Assembly: GCF_014873495.1 (NCBI RefSeq)
Contig: NZ_JADBGF010000001.1
Coordinates: 186,001-250,000 of the forward strand
DNA length: 64,000 bases
Direction: 5' to 3'
DNA from: Streptomyces stelliscabiei
GTDB taxonomy: Bacteria > Actinomycetota > Actinomycetes > Streptomycetales > Streptomycetaceae
In this document: piece by piece, positions 1 through 7,939 of the stretch
How positions within the stretch are numbered: position 1 is the stretch's first letter
How the letters are laid out: each line of letters starts with the position of its first letter
Position numbers and translations under genes: made by a program
Notes under the pieces: model-generated
Seen by the model: only the letters and a program-made list of their open reading frames with translations
Databases searched by the model: none
Told to the model about the DNA's origin: nothing

Positions 1-2148
1 ATCGGAGATGAAGGGCACGGTGACCTCATGGGCGCGGCCCAGCCAGCCGAACGCGTCCTCCGGCGGTGCCTCGCGCAGCATCACGGTTGGGTGGCGGTCC
101 AGTTCGGCTCGCAGGAGTTGGTGGTGGGCCGGGAGGTCGAGGTCCAGGCGCAGCCGCTGGTCGTCGTTGCCGACGTACACCGTGCGGGGCACTCTGCGGC
201 GGGCGCGCCAGTCAGACAAGGCGGATGCCCAGTTGCCGCCGTCGACGAGGTCGGCCGTGCGGAGCCGCCAGGAGGCAGGGGACAGGATGGTACGGCCGAC
301 GCGTACCTCGGGCAGGAACGGAAGCCGGGCCGCCGCGCCCCACGCGAACGGGATCAGGGTGGCCGTGTGCGAGCGGTGCAGCTCGGAGACGAAGCGAACC
401 AGAGGATGGGTGGCGTTGGTCAACTCCACGGCGTTCATGACCATCGGCTCGATCACCTGGCCTGTGGACAGCGACACCAGGTAGAGGCGCCGTGCGTCAG
501 CGACAACACCGAGGTGGTCCACGTCGAGCGTGGCGTCCGGGTTGTACTCGCCCACGGAGAGCACGTTCGGCATGAGGGCGGGGGCGCGGCCGACGTTGCG
601 GGTACGCACGCGCAGCGGAGGACTGGACACCTGTCCCAGGTCGGCACCGGCGGTGAGCGTCGGCAGTGTGGAGTACGCGGCGGCCATGCGGTCGAAGTCG
701 GCTGCCTCCAGCATCGTCAGGAAGCGTCCCGTGGTGATACCGACGCTCAGGGACAGTCCTTTGATGACCAGTGCGAACCCGCCGTCTTCCACATCGTTCA
801 GGGAGCGCGCGAGCACCGTGAAGGACAGTGCGACGTGCGCGGGCACCTGGGTGGGCCGGCCGAGGGCCAGGGCCTCGATGTCTGCTTCCGTGAGGTCGAC
901 CGTGCGCTGATCGTTCAGGGCGGCGTCCTGGGCGAGGGTGAGGAGGTGCTCGTCTCGAAGGGTCGTGGCCAGCACCGGCCGTTTGAGGACCGTGCCGCGG
1001 TAGCCGGCGGGAAAACCGAGGCCGGTGTCCGGGTCGGTGAGGTCGCGCAGGGGCACGATGGTGCCCATGCTGTAGCGCTCCAGAAAGCGCGTGCGGTAGT
1101 CCTGCCAGGCCGCTGAGCCGTTCGGGAACGGCGTCAGCCGGGTGATGACCTGTAGGGCATGCTCCGCCTCGCGGGTCACGGTGTCGGGTAGAACGATGTC
1201 GCAGTCCGGGCGGAGATTGACCACCAGGCTGCGGTCGGTGATGCCGGTGAGGGCGTTCATCTTCGCCGTGGCCTTGGCGCGGAGCGTGCGCTGGGCTCGC
1301 TGTGGGGCCTCGTCGTGGCGGGTGAGGAGCGTGCGGGCCTGACGCAGTTCATCGGCTTTGGCGGGCGCGACGCTGGTGGTGTCGAGTTGCTCGACTAAGT
1401 GCCCGAGTGCGTCACCGCACGTCATGGGTGCGTGGAGGCTGGTCAGGAGCACGCGGTGCTCGACGAGGCTGTGCAGCATGGCGTGGATCTGCTCGTCCGG
1501 GGTGTCGGGGTAGTCGCTGCGGAGCTTGGCGGCGAGAGTGCTGACGGTGATCGGTGTGCGGGCCAGGGCTAGGACGGTCTCCACGGCGGGGGTGCGACGC
1601 AGCGTGGTTTCGGTGGGGCCTTCGGCGCCCGGCTGGAAGAGGAGGGCAATTCGCGAACCGCGGACGATGCATCTGGAATTGGCGACGACGGGTACGTTCC
1701 GCAGCACGTCCGGGTCACGTTCCAGTGTGGTGATGACGTCGTTCAGCCACTCAGCGTCGGCGTGGACGAAGGCACGGTGCTCGGTGCCCCAGTCCACGTG
1801 ACTGGCAGCGCCGATGCGGATGGGGGCCGGCCCGGCGAACAGCCCGAACGGGGTGGCCCGGTACTGCATGCGCAGCACGTAGCGGGCCAGGGAGATGGCG
1901 GTGCGCCGTACGGCCCGCGAGCGCTGGCACTGGCCGGCCGCCACTTCCCGGATGGAGTCGGCGAGGCGGGGGGCAGCGAATTCGATCGCGGCGGCCCTGA
2001 TGTCGTCGGCCCACACCTGGGTGATCCATTCCCGCCACAGATCAGTGTCTGCTGACTCCTCGCCGACCAGTGTTGGCCATGGAGGCAGCGGCGCTGCCAT
2101 GGGAAACACCGACGCCCTGATCATGCCCGCGTCAACAGTGTGATACAT
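1..2148 (-). CDS. Lanthipeptide dehydratase, LanB type (C-terminal part beyond window)
   Basis: Reading starts at an ATG at 2148 preceded by AAGGGGG and stays open to base 1, giving 716 visible residues; the C-terminus is off the left edge. The stretch around residues 89-106 (RYVLRMQYRATPFGLFAG) is the hallmark N-terminal motif of LanB-type dehydratases, which use glutamyl-tRNA to activate and then eliminate Ser/Thr hydroxyls of a precursor peptide. It lies just downstream of an FxLD-type precursor and a matching methyltransferase, so that 62-aa peptide is the likely substrate. The glutamate-elimination domain and any cyclase would be to the left of the window. A hairpin at 2175-2208 sits between precursor and this gene. 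Family call is firm; completeness cannot be judged. Confidence 0.9.
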   Translation of the reverse strand, partial: MYHTVDAGMIRASVFPMAAPLPPWPTLVGEESADTDLWREWITQVWADDIRAAAIEFAAPRLADSIREVAAGQCQRSRAVRRTAISLARYVLRMQYRATPFGLFAGPAPIRIGAASHVDWGTEHRAFVHADAEWLNDVITTLERDPDVLRNVPVVANSRCIVRGSRIALLFQPGAEGPTETTLRRTPAVETVLALARTPITVSTLAAKLRSDYPDTPDEQIHAMLHSLVEHRVLLTSLHAPMTCGDALGHLVEQLDTTSVAPAKADELRQARTLLTRHDEAPQRAQRTLRAKATAKMNALTGITDRSLVVNLRPDCDIVLPDTVTREAEHALQVITRLTPFPNGSAAWQDYRTRFLERYSMGTIVPLRDLTDPDTGLGFPAGYRGTVLKRPVLATTLRDEHLLTLAQDAALNDQRTVDLTEADIEALALGRPTQVPAHVALSFTVLARSLNDVEDGGFALVIKGLSLSVGITTGRFLTMLEAADFDRMAAAYSTLPTLTAGADLGQVSSPPLRVRTRNVGRAPALMPNVLSVGEYNPDATLDVDHLGVVADARRLYLVSLSTGQVIEPMVMNAVELTNATHPLVRFVSELHRSHTATLIPFAWGAAARLPFLPEVRVGRTILSPASWRLRTADLVDGGNWASALSDWRARRRVPRTVYVGNDDQRLRLDLDLPAHHQLLRAELDRHPTVMLREAPPEDAFGWLGRAHEVTVPFISD

Positions 2149-2174
2149 GGCTGTACCCCCTTGGGTCTCGCGGT

Positions 2175-2208
2175 GGGGGCCAGGCCGGTAAGGAACGGCC
2201 CGGCCCCC
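2175..2208 (-). terminator. Hairpin between precursor gene and dehydratase (attenuator-like)
   Basis: In the minus-strand transcript, two 13-nt arms (complements of 2196-2208 and 2175-2187) pair fully if one G-U pair is allowed, around an 8-nt loop. No U-tract follows. It lies 12 nt beyond the precursor stop and before the dehydratase gene. Such hairpins between a lanthipeptide precursor and its enzyme genes commonly let the peptide be made in excess; that role is inferred here. Confidence 0.6.
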
Positions 2209-2219
2209 GACTTCTGTTG

Positions 2220-2408
2220 TTACTCGCAGGTGCTGTTGGAGCAGGCGGACTGACAGGTCTGGCCGCAGCCGTCGCCGGTGTCGTTCAGCAGCGCGCCGAT
2301 GACCGGCGCGGACGCGACGGTCTCGATGCTGAGGTCGAAGTCCGACCCTCCGTGCATTGCGAAGTCCGTGCCGGACTTCAGGGTCGTGCCGGTGCTCCTC
2401 GGTGCCAT
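2220..2408 (-). CDS. FxLD-family lanthipeptide precursor peptide (62 aa)
   Basis: Starts at ATG 2408 after GAGGAGAACGAG and ends with TAA at 2220-2222. The leader carries FDLSIE (residues 24-29), the family FxLD-type motif, followed by an ASAPVIGALL stretch. The probable core begins near residue 44 and holds four cysteines (48, 52, 56, 61) interleaved with Thr51, Ser54, Ser57, Ser59 and Thr60, the layout expected for thioether rings. Asp46-Gly47 and Asn42-Asp43 are candidate sites for the aspartate-modifying methyltransferase encoded just upstream. Leader cleavage site and ring pattern cannot be read from sequence. Identification rests on the motif, the Cys/Ser/Thr-rich tail and the flanking dehydratase and methyltransferase genes. 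Confidence 0.9.
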   Translation of the reverse strand: MAPRSTGTTLKSGTDFAMHGGSDFDLSIETVASAPVIGALLNDTGDGCGQTCQSACSNSTCE

Positions 2409-2472
2409 CTCGTTCTCCTCTACAGAGGTGGGTGGATGTGCTCTTACCGGCCTGGTCGCGACGCCGGCGGCG

Positions 2473-3717
2473 TTACGACCAGGAGATCGTGACCCGGGTG
2501 TGCCGGCGGTCGATGACCCGGCCGACGGGGAGTTGCTCGTCCGGCGTCCCGGCGGGGTGAACCTCGATGTGCGCACGCTGTCGGCGGTGTTCGCCGTTCC
2601 AGACCTGGAACTCCTCGACCAGACGCTCGGCGACCTCCTTGCCCTGCGGCCCATGGCCGGCGGCGCCCAGCTCGAAACGGTCGGGGTCCTCGGTGGCGCG
2701 CACCGTCCGGTAGGCGAAGCTGTCGCCGTCCACCAGGGTCGGCACACCGAGCGGCGTCCTGGCGGCGACGAGGCCGCGTTGCCGGGCGGCGGGTGTCGCT
2801 GCCATGAGGGGCAGGTTGTGCAACGCGCTCGCCAGCCACAGGTCCAGCTGCTCCTTGGACTCGTCACCAGCGAGCGTCACCCCCGACCACTCCTCGGCAC
2901 GAGGCGAGCGCAGCGCGGCCCGCAGAGCCTCGGCATCAGGCTCGGGGTGATCGTCCAGGCGAAGGGCGATCTCCTCTCCCTCGACGTCGTGGAGGACAGC
3001 CAGACGCATGCGGTTCTCACCGACACCCTGCATCGGCACGAACCCGCACAGCTCCACCCCGTCGCTGACCAGGTGCTGGCCGTCGCGGACGAACGCGACG
3101 GTGCGGGTCATGCCGCGCATCCGCAGCGGGACGACCAGCCGGCCGCCCTCGGCAAGCTGGTGAATCCAGGCGGGTGGGATGTCGGCGGCCTGCACGGTGA
3201 TGATGATGCGGTCGTACGGCTGGTGATCCGGCGCGCCATATTCACCGTCGGCGGTGATCACTGTGACGTTGCTGTAGCCGGTCGCCTTCAAAAAGTCCTT
3301 GGCGCGCCGGGTGATATCGGGGTCGATGTCGAGGGTGACGACGTGGCCCCCGTCACCGACCAACTCTGCGAGGTAGGCGGCGTTGACGCCGCCGGAGCCG
3401 ATCTCCAGGACCTTCATCCCCGGCCGAATGTCAGCCTGCTCGATCTGCATGGCTTGGATGCGCGGCGCGGACACGGAGCTGACCTGCGTGCCAGTGGCGT
3501 CGGTCTTGGTGATCGTGGCGGTCTCGGGCTCGTAAACCTTGGCCATGTCCTCGTCAGGCGTGGCGAGGTGGCGGGGAACCGAACGGAAGGCTGCCACGAC
3601 GCGGGGACTGCGCGCGGCACCGAGTTCGATCAGCTGCTTCACCATCCTGTCGCGCAACTCCTGCTCAGAGGCAGGGCTCTTGTCGCTGTTCTCAGTCATG
3701 CCGGGGACGTTTGTCAC
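2473..3717 (-). CDS. FxLD-system protein-L-isoaspartate-type methyltransferase
   Basis: The 414-aa protein starts at GTG 3717, chosen because AAGGAG lies 7 nt upstream; an ATG at 3699 is the alternative. Residues 21-120 match the protein-L-isoaspartate O-methyltransferase fold, with the SAM-binding motif VLEIGSGG at about 103-110. The protein has a long C-terminal extension typical of the lanthipeptide-associated version (FxLD system, related to OlvSA-type enzymes). The known chemistry of that group is methylation of an Asp side chain in the modified peptide, followed by aspartimide and isoaspartate formation. It ends 64 nt before the precursor gene, in the same direction, so co-expression is likely. 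The exact target Asp is not known. Confidence 0.88.
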   Translation of the reverse strand: MTNVPGMTENSDKSPASEQELRDRMVKQLIELGAARSPRVVAAFRSVPRHLATPDEDMAKVYEPETATITKTDATGTQVSSVSAPRIQAMQIEQADIRPGMKVLEIGSGGVNAAYLAELVGDGGHVVTLDIDPDITRRAKDFLKATGYSNVTVITADGEYGAPDHQPYDRIIITVQAADIPPAWIHQLAEGGRLVVPLRMRGMTRTVAFVRDGQHLVSDGVELCGFVPMQGVGENRMRLAVLHDVEGEEIALRLDDHPEPDAEALRAALRSPRAEEWSGVTLAGDESKEQLDLWLASALHNLPLMAATPAARQRGLVAARTPLGVPTLVDGDSFAYRTVRATEDPDRFELGAAGHGPQGKEVAERLVEEFQVWNGEHRRQRAHIEVHPAGTPDEQLPVGRVIDRRHTRVTISWS

Positions 3718-3779
3718 GAGCAGTCTCCTTCTCGGCGCCCGCGCGCCGAGGTGGTCGGGAGCGGATAATTGGGGTCGGG

Positions 3780-4046
3780 CTAGGAGGGTCTGGACACGTC
3801 GGTTGCCTCCGGGAGGCGGTGATCTGTCGCGCGGCGCTTCCCTTCGTAAGATGCCGGCGAGCTGCCGCCCATGAAGTAGGTGAGTGCCTGCGCCTTGAGT
3901 CGGTTAAGGCAGTCCTCGCACGTCATGAACGGTGCATGCTGGCCGTCCCACTGCACCGGGCCGAGCCAGGTAACCGGCAGGTCGGTACGCGTGCACCCGA
4001 GCCAGCAGTCGCCTGTGACCCATCGGGAGCTCAGGCATGTGGTCAT
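3780..4046 (-). CDS. Small hypothetical protein with Trp/Cys-rich core (88 aa)
   Basis: ATG at 4046 is preceded by GGAGGGGAG and overlaps the stop of the upstream 50-aa frame as ATGA. The central part contains spaced cysteines and tryptophans (GDCWLGC, PVTWLGPVQWDG, MTCEDCLNRL), which suggests a small metal-binding or structural fold, but I do not recognise a named family. The tail after residue 60 is basic and probably disordered. It is encoded upstream of the lanthipeptide methyltransferase on the same strand, separated by 62 nt, so it may be transcribed with that locus. No function is assigned. Confidence 0.6.
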   Translation of the reverse strand: MTTCLSSRWVTGDCWLGCTRTDLPVTWLGPVQWDGQHAPFMTCEDCLNRLKAQALTYFMGGSSPASYEGKRRATDHRLPEATDVSRPS

Positions 4047-4195
4047 GTCACATCTCCCCTCCCTGGAGACCGCAACCGAGCGGCACCGGAGGCGGCCGCG
4101 AATACGAGGACACCCGTGATCGAGTCGAGCAGTCGGCACGCGGGAGTGCTCTGAGACGCGTCCAGGAACGAGGGCAAAGGGCTGTGGCTCGTCAT
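4043..4195 (-). CDS. Possible 50-aa ORF translationally coupled to the next gene
   Basis: A short frame runs from ATG 4195 to TGA at 4043-4045, and its stop overlaps the next start as ATGA. A purine-rich GAGAAGGA lies just upstream, although its spacing is short. Codon third positions are mostly G/C, as in neighbouring genes. The product has a hydrophobic centre (ITGVLVFAAASGAA) that is too short to call a membrane segment with confidence. No family is recognised. The coupling is the main reason to list it. Confidence 0.4.
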   Translation of the reverse strand: MTSHSPLPSFLDASQSTPACRLLDSITGVLVFAAASGAARLRSPGRGDVT

Positions 4196-4346
4196 GTTCC
4201 TTCTCGTCAACATCTAGGTAGGCCCCAGCCACCCCGGAACGAGCGGCCGAGGGGCCAAGCTCACTCTTCAGCCGGAGAGCGCCGGAAGGAGGTGCAATGC
4301 CGCGCCCGCTCCGGGCTCGCCGGTCATCCGAAGGCAGGGCGGCAGC

Positions 4347-4895
4347 TCAGATCGCGCGTAGCTGGGCCCGACGTTCCTCGGCGACAACAACGCAACTGTC
4401 CGTGTGGCGATAGCCATGTATGCCGCCGCTCGCCTCCGATGCGAACAGCACGCGTTCGTAGGACTCCCCAGAGGCGATCAGCTGGGAGCATGCGCCGCAG
4501 ATTCGCCCCCGTATGGCCTCCTCGATATCGCTCGTGCCCGTCGACGGCCCGAGCGGGCCGGGGTTCTCGAACAGCGTCAGCAGTGCACGAGAGATGACCG
4601 CGAGGTCCTGCGCATGGCATGCCTTCGCCACCTGCGACTTGCCGGCACCCTCCTCCAGGAGGCGATGAGCGCGCACTATGACGTAGACCGCTGCGTGGCG
4701 CATCTCCCCTCGCATACGGGCGGCGATGGCAGTGACCTCCGGGACGAGGAGCTGTACATGCCCGCGCAGCCGACCGAGAAGGGTCTTCAGTTTCACGAGT
4801 TCCGGTGGGCAGGTGCCCCATACGTCGAGGCCGACGGTGTACGTCTCGCGGATCGTGTGCGCGTCGACCGGCGCGCGCTCGTTCAAAGCGGTCAC
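4347..4895 (-). CDS. DUF6415-family protein
   Basis: The 182-aa protein starts at GTG 4895, which overlaps the stop of the ATPase gene as GTGA; a longer upstream reading is possible but would overlap that gene. The sequence (GTCPPELVKLKTLLGRLRGH near the N-terminus, then an RMRGEMRHAAVYVIVRAHRLL helix) resembles Streptomyces proteins annotated as DUF6415, often found beside small ATP-binding proteins and natural-product loci. A late Cys pair (GRICGACSQL) could bind metal. Function is unknown. Translational coupling to the ATPase argues that the two act together. Confidence 0.72.
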   Translation of the reverse strand: MTALNERAPVDAHTIRETYTVGLDVWGTCPPELVKLKTLLGRLRGHVQLLVPEVTAIAARMRGEMRHAAVYVIVRAHRLLEEGAGKSQVAKACHAQDLAVISRALLTLFENPGPLGPSTGTSDIEEAIRGRICGACSQLIASGESYERVLFASEASGGIHGYRHTDSCVVVAEERRAQLRAI

Positions 4896-5392
4896 GACGC
4901 CCCCCGCGCTCGTCCACTGTCGCTCGCCTCGTCGCCACGAACCAGGAAGTTGGCCCACACGTCTTTGCCGCCCGTGAACTCGGAGCAACCGCAGTCGTCG
5001 GCGAAGCTCGCCACGAGGAGCAAGCCCCGGCCGCACTCAGCGTCCGCGGCGTCGTAGGAGAGCTTGGGCAATGCGGGATCGAAGTCGCGCACGCAGACGT
5101 TGAGTATGCCCGTCAGACGCGTGACCGTGAGTCGCGCGCCCCTCGTCCCGGTGCCGGGAAGAGGATCTGTGTGCCGCAGGACGTTGGTCAGCAGCTCCGT
5201 AACCGTCAGGGCTGCACTGTCGATCAGGCCGGATAGACCCCAAAGCTCCAAGTGGGCCCGAACTACGGTCCTGATGATGGGCACGGCCTCTGAGGTCACG
5301 TCGAGGTCTATCTCCAGGTGCCCCGACTTGCTGCGCGTCGTCGCGCGTACGCCGGTTGCTGGCACGGCGGGCAGTTCCAAGAGGTCGGCCAT
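4892..5392 (-). CDS. RsbW-like ATP-binding protein (HATPase_c_2)
   Basis: A 166-aa protein of the anti-sigma-factor/histidine-kinase-like ATPase group. It shows the N-box ALTVTELLTNVLRH near residues 65-80 and the glycine-rich lid segment AECGRGLLLVASFADDCG near 120-140. Such stand-alone GHKL ATPases are abundant in Streptomyces and typically bind or phosphorylate regulatory partners. ATG 5392 is used; a TTG at 5395 is adjacent. It is divergent from the XRE regulator gene at 5554 and coupled to the DUF6415 gene. The partner is not identifiable from sequence. Confidence 0.82.
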   Translation of the reverse strand: MADLLELPAVPATGVRATTRSKSGHLEIDLDVTSEAVPIIRTVVRAHLELWGLSGLIDSAALTVTELLTNVLRHTDPLPGTGTRGARLTVTRLTGILNVCVRDFDPALPKLSYDAADAECGRGLLLVASFADDCGCSEFTGGKDVWANFLVRGDEASDSGRARGAS

Positions 5393-5508
5393 CAAAGATC
5401 CAATTCGGTCTGGCGAATCCTCACCAATGAGGTTTGACTGCGGTGTGTACTGGTGTGGAACCGGTCAGCAACCATTCAGTCAGGTCGCGAGACCCACGTG
5501 CATATCCG

Positions 5509-5535
5509 GATGCGGAGACCTGAGATATCCGCATC
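5509..5535. promoter_or_regulatory. Inverted repeat upstream of XRE regulator gene
   Basis: GATGCGGA (5509-5516) and TCCGCATC (5528-5535) are perfect inverted 8-mers separated by 11 nt, 18 nt before the regulator start and inside the divergent interval. The longer word GATGCGGATA also occurs at 5809-5818 and 5830-5839 inside the regulator gene. It could be an autoregulatory operator; this is inference. Confidence 0.4.
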
Positions 5536-5553
5536 ACGACCCAGGGGACGCTG

Positions 5554-6954
5554 ATGCCGCAGCCCGAGAAGGAGCTCAACCCCGACGCCTCGCCACAGGC
5601 ATGGTTCGGCGCTGAACTGCGCCACTGGCGTAAGCGTCAACCAGGTCTGCGGGCTGCCCAGTTGGGGCCGATGGTGCAGGTCAGCCCGGATGTGATCTCC
5701 AAGATCGAAAAGGGCTCGTACCGGTGCCGACGTGACCTGGCAGAGCGTCTGGACGATGTCCTTGAGACGGGCGGAGTCCTCACCCGCGCGTGGGGGATGG
5801 TGTTCGGCGATGCGGATAAAAGGCGGCGTGATGCGGATAGTGCCCGCCGAGGACCGGTGGAGGGGACGATTCAGGTCCATCAAGGGCGCATGCTGGGCAC
5901 AGACCCGTCAGCCCCGCTATCCGAGAGCCTTACCTCAGTGGACCGACGCGCTTTCCTGGCTGCCACCAGCCTTGCCGCCTTCGCCCCGATAGAACTCGCC
6001 CGACTCGTCGCGCCAACCGCACCGCCGGAGCTTCCGAAGCGGATTCGCCCCACGGAGCTGGATCAGCTGCGCCTCATCGCCGACAGCATCCACCGCTGGG
6101 ACAACGCGCAGGGTGGTGGGGGTCTGGTCGGTGACTTCGCGAGTCGCTCGATGGAGTGGGCCGTACGGCTACTCTTCGTCGCCTGCCCGGAGCAGCTCCG
6201 CCCGGATCTTCTCAGCAGCATCGCGCGGCTGGGCATCGTGGTCGGCGCCACTCACTTCGACGCCTATGCTCACGGCGAGGCGAGGGTCGCTTTCAAGGTC
6301 GCTTCCGAATGCGCGGAGGAGGCCGGCGACTGGTGGCTTCGCGCCAAGACGTTTTCCTTCCTCTCCCGACAAGCGACTTGGCTCGGCGATCCTGACGAAG
6401 GTCTCACGTACGCGGAGAAGGGGCTTGTCCGCGCCGACCGGCTCACCCCGACCATTCAGGCCATGATGCACAGCGCACGCGCACGAGCCTTCGGCAAGAT
6501 GAACGACGTCCAGGGCACGATGGCCGCAGTAGGTGCGGCCGACGATGCCTTTGCACGCTCGAATCCGGCCAAGGACCCGGCGTGGATGCACTACTACGAC
6601 GAGGCCCAGCACCACGGCGACACAGCCCATGCGCTGTTCGACCTGTCCATTCATGCCGAGCAGGACCCGGGGCGGGCGGCGCAGCGGTTCACAACAGCGG
6701 TCGTCGGCCACGGCGACGACTACGCCCGCTCGCGCGGTATCTCCCGAACGAAACTGGCGTCGCTCCTCATGGCCAAGGGCGACCCTATGCAAGCGATTAC
6801 CATCGGGCACCAGGCGCTCAACGACGTCGGCAGGCTCACCTCTCGGAGAGCTGCGGACGACCTCAGGGAACTCCGCCGATTCGCCGGGCAACACCGCACG
6901 CTGGAAGAGGCGGCGCAGCTGCGCCAACGGATCACAGCTACCTTGCAGGCATGA
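5554..6954 (+). CDS. XRE-family regulator with TPR-like C-terminal domain
   Basis: The 466-aa protein begins at ATG 5554, with GGGGACG upstream. Residues about 18-75 form a helix-turn-helix of the Cro/XRE type (LRHWRKRQPGLRAAQLGPMV, then SPDVISKIEKGSYRCRRDL). The rest is a long alpha-helical region of the kind seen in Streptomyces XRE proteins with tetratricopeptide-like repeats, probably for sensing or partner binding. A segment around residue 130-150 (SVDRRAFLAATSLAAFAP) is Tat-like in look but internal, and is common in this family. Its stop overlaps the phosphotransferase start as ATGA, so the two are translationally coupled. Ligand and targets are unknown. Confidence 0.85.
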   Translation: MPQPEKELNPDASPQAWFGAELRHWRKRQPGLRAAQLGPMVQVSPDVISKIEKGSYRCRRDLAERLDDVLETGGVLTRAWGMVFGDADKRRRDADSARRGPVEGTIQVHQGRMLGTDPSAPLSESLTSVDRRAFLAATSLAAFAPIELARLVAPTAPPELPKRIRPTELDQLRLIADSIHRWDNAQGGGGLVGDFASRSMEWAVRLLFVACPEQLRPDLLSSIARLGIVVGATHFDAYAHGEARVAFKVASECAEEAGDWWLRAKTFSFLSRQATWLGDPDEGLTYAEKGLVRADRLTPTIQAMMHSARARAFGKMNDVQGTMAAVGAADDAFARSNPAKDPAWMHYYDEAQHHGDTAHALFDLSIHAEQDPGRAAQRFTTAVVGHGDDYARSRGISRTKLASLLMAKGDPMQAITIGHQALNDVGRLTSRRAADDLRELRRFAGQHRTLEEAAQLRQRITATLQA

Positions 6955-7832
6955 CGAACTCGGTTGCCCCCGCCCGCGCCGTACTGGAAGAAGCCTGCGC
7001 CCGCGCAAGCTTCGACCCGGCAGGCGCCGAGCCCGTTCGCCTCGCCGAGAACGAGATATGGCGCCTCCCGGATCAGGTGATCGTCCGCATCGCCCGCGCC
7101 GGCCAGTGGGATGCGGCCGTGCGAGAGGTCCGCGTGGCCCGCTGGCTTGCCGACAACGAGCTACCGGCTGTCCGCGCGCTACCGGTCGAACAACCGGTGG
7201 AGGCCGCGGGCCGCCCGGCGACGTTCTGGGCTGAGCTCCCACGGCATGAGATCGGCACGGTTCGGGATGTGGTCGTGCTGCTGAAACAGCTCCACCCGTT
7301 GCCTCTGCCTGGCTTCCCCCTCGACCGGCTCGACCCGTTCGTACGGGTTGCCGAGCGGATCGAGGCAGCGACATCCCTGTCGGAAGATGATCGAGCGTGG
7401 CTGCGACATCGACACGCAGAACTCCGCGAGTGGTGGGAGCACAGACCCATGGGCCTGCCCGAGTGTCTTGTGCATGGGGACGCCTGGGTCGGCAATGTCG
7501 CGCGCACCGCTGCCGGCCCGATCCTGATGGACTTCGAGCGGGCCTCTATCGGGCCGCCGGAGTGGGATCTCGTCTCGACAGCAGTCAAGCTCACGACGAC
7601 CGGCACGGTCACCGAGTCCGAGTACGCCGAGTTCTGCCAGGCGTACGGAAGGGACGTCACGGAGTGGGAGGGGTACGAACTCCTTGCCGGGGCACGTGAG
7701 TTGCGTATGACCACTTACGCAGCCCAGCATGCAGCCACGCGACCCGAGTGGCAGGCCGAAGCGCAGTACCGCGTGGACTGTCTGCGGGGTCGTGCAGAAG
7801 CACGTCCGTGGCGCTGGAAAGGGATCATGTAA
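6951..7832 (+). CDS. Aminoglycoside-phosphotransferase-like kinase (APH family)
   Basis: A 293-aa protein with the APH/choline-kinase catalytic signature LVHGDAWVGN (HGDxxxGN) near residue 170 and the metal-binding Asp in ILMDFERASIGPPEWDL. The N-terminal lobe is short with a clear RLAENEIWRLPDQVIVRIAR strand set. Family members transfer a phosphate from ATP to small hydroxylated molecules; many Streptomyces copies are not resistance genes. It starts at ATG 6951, overlapping the XRE gene stop, so the XRE protein probably controls or works with it. The substrate is not predictable. Confidence 0.85.
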   Translation: MTNSVAPARAVLEEACARASFDPAGAEPVRLAENEIWRLPDQVIVRIARAGQWDAAVREVRVARWLADNELPAVRALPVEQPVEAAGRPATFWAELPRHEIGTVRDVVVLLKQLHPLPLPGFPLDRLDPFVRVAERIEAATSLSEDDRAWLRHRHAELREWWEHRPMGLPECLVHGDAWVGNVARTAAGPILMDFERASIGPPEWDLVSTAVKLTTTGTVTESEYAEFCQAYGRDVTEWEGYELLAGARELRMTTYAAQHAATRPEWQAEAQYRVDCLRGRAEARPWRWKGIM

Positions 7833-7939
7833 CGCCCATCGGAACCCTTCAAGTAGTGGACGTGCTCCTCAGCTCCGCCGACAGCCAGCCAACATGCTTC
7901 GCGACCTCTTCTGTGCCGGAGAACCTTTGAAGGTCCCGG

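Noticed and set aside
28..1116. Open frame of about 360 codons on the plus strand
   Set aside because: Antisense to the LanB-type dehydratase; composition is Gly/Arg/Val-rich with no recognisable motif.
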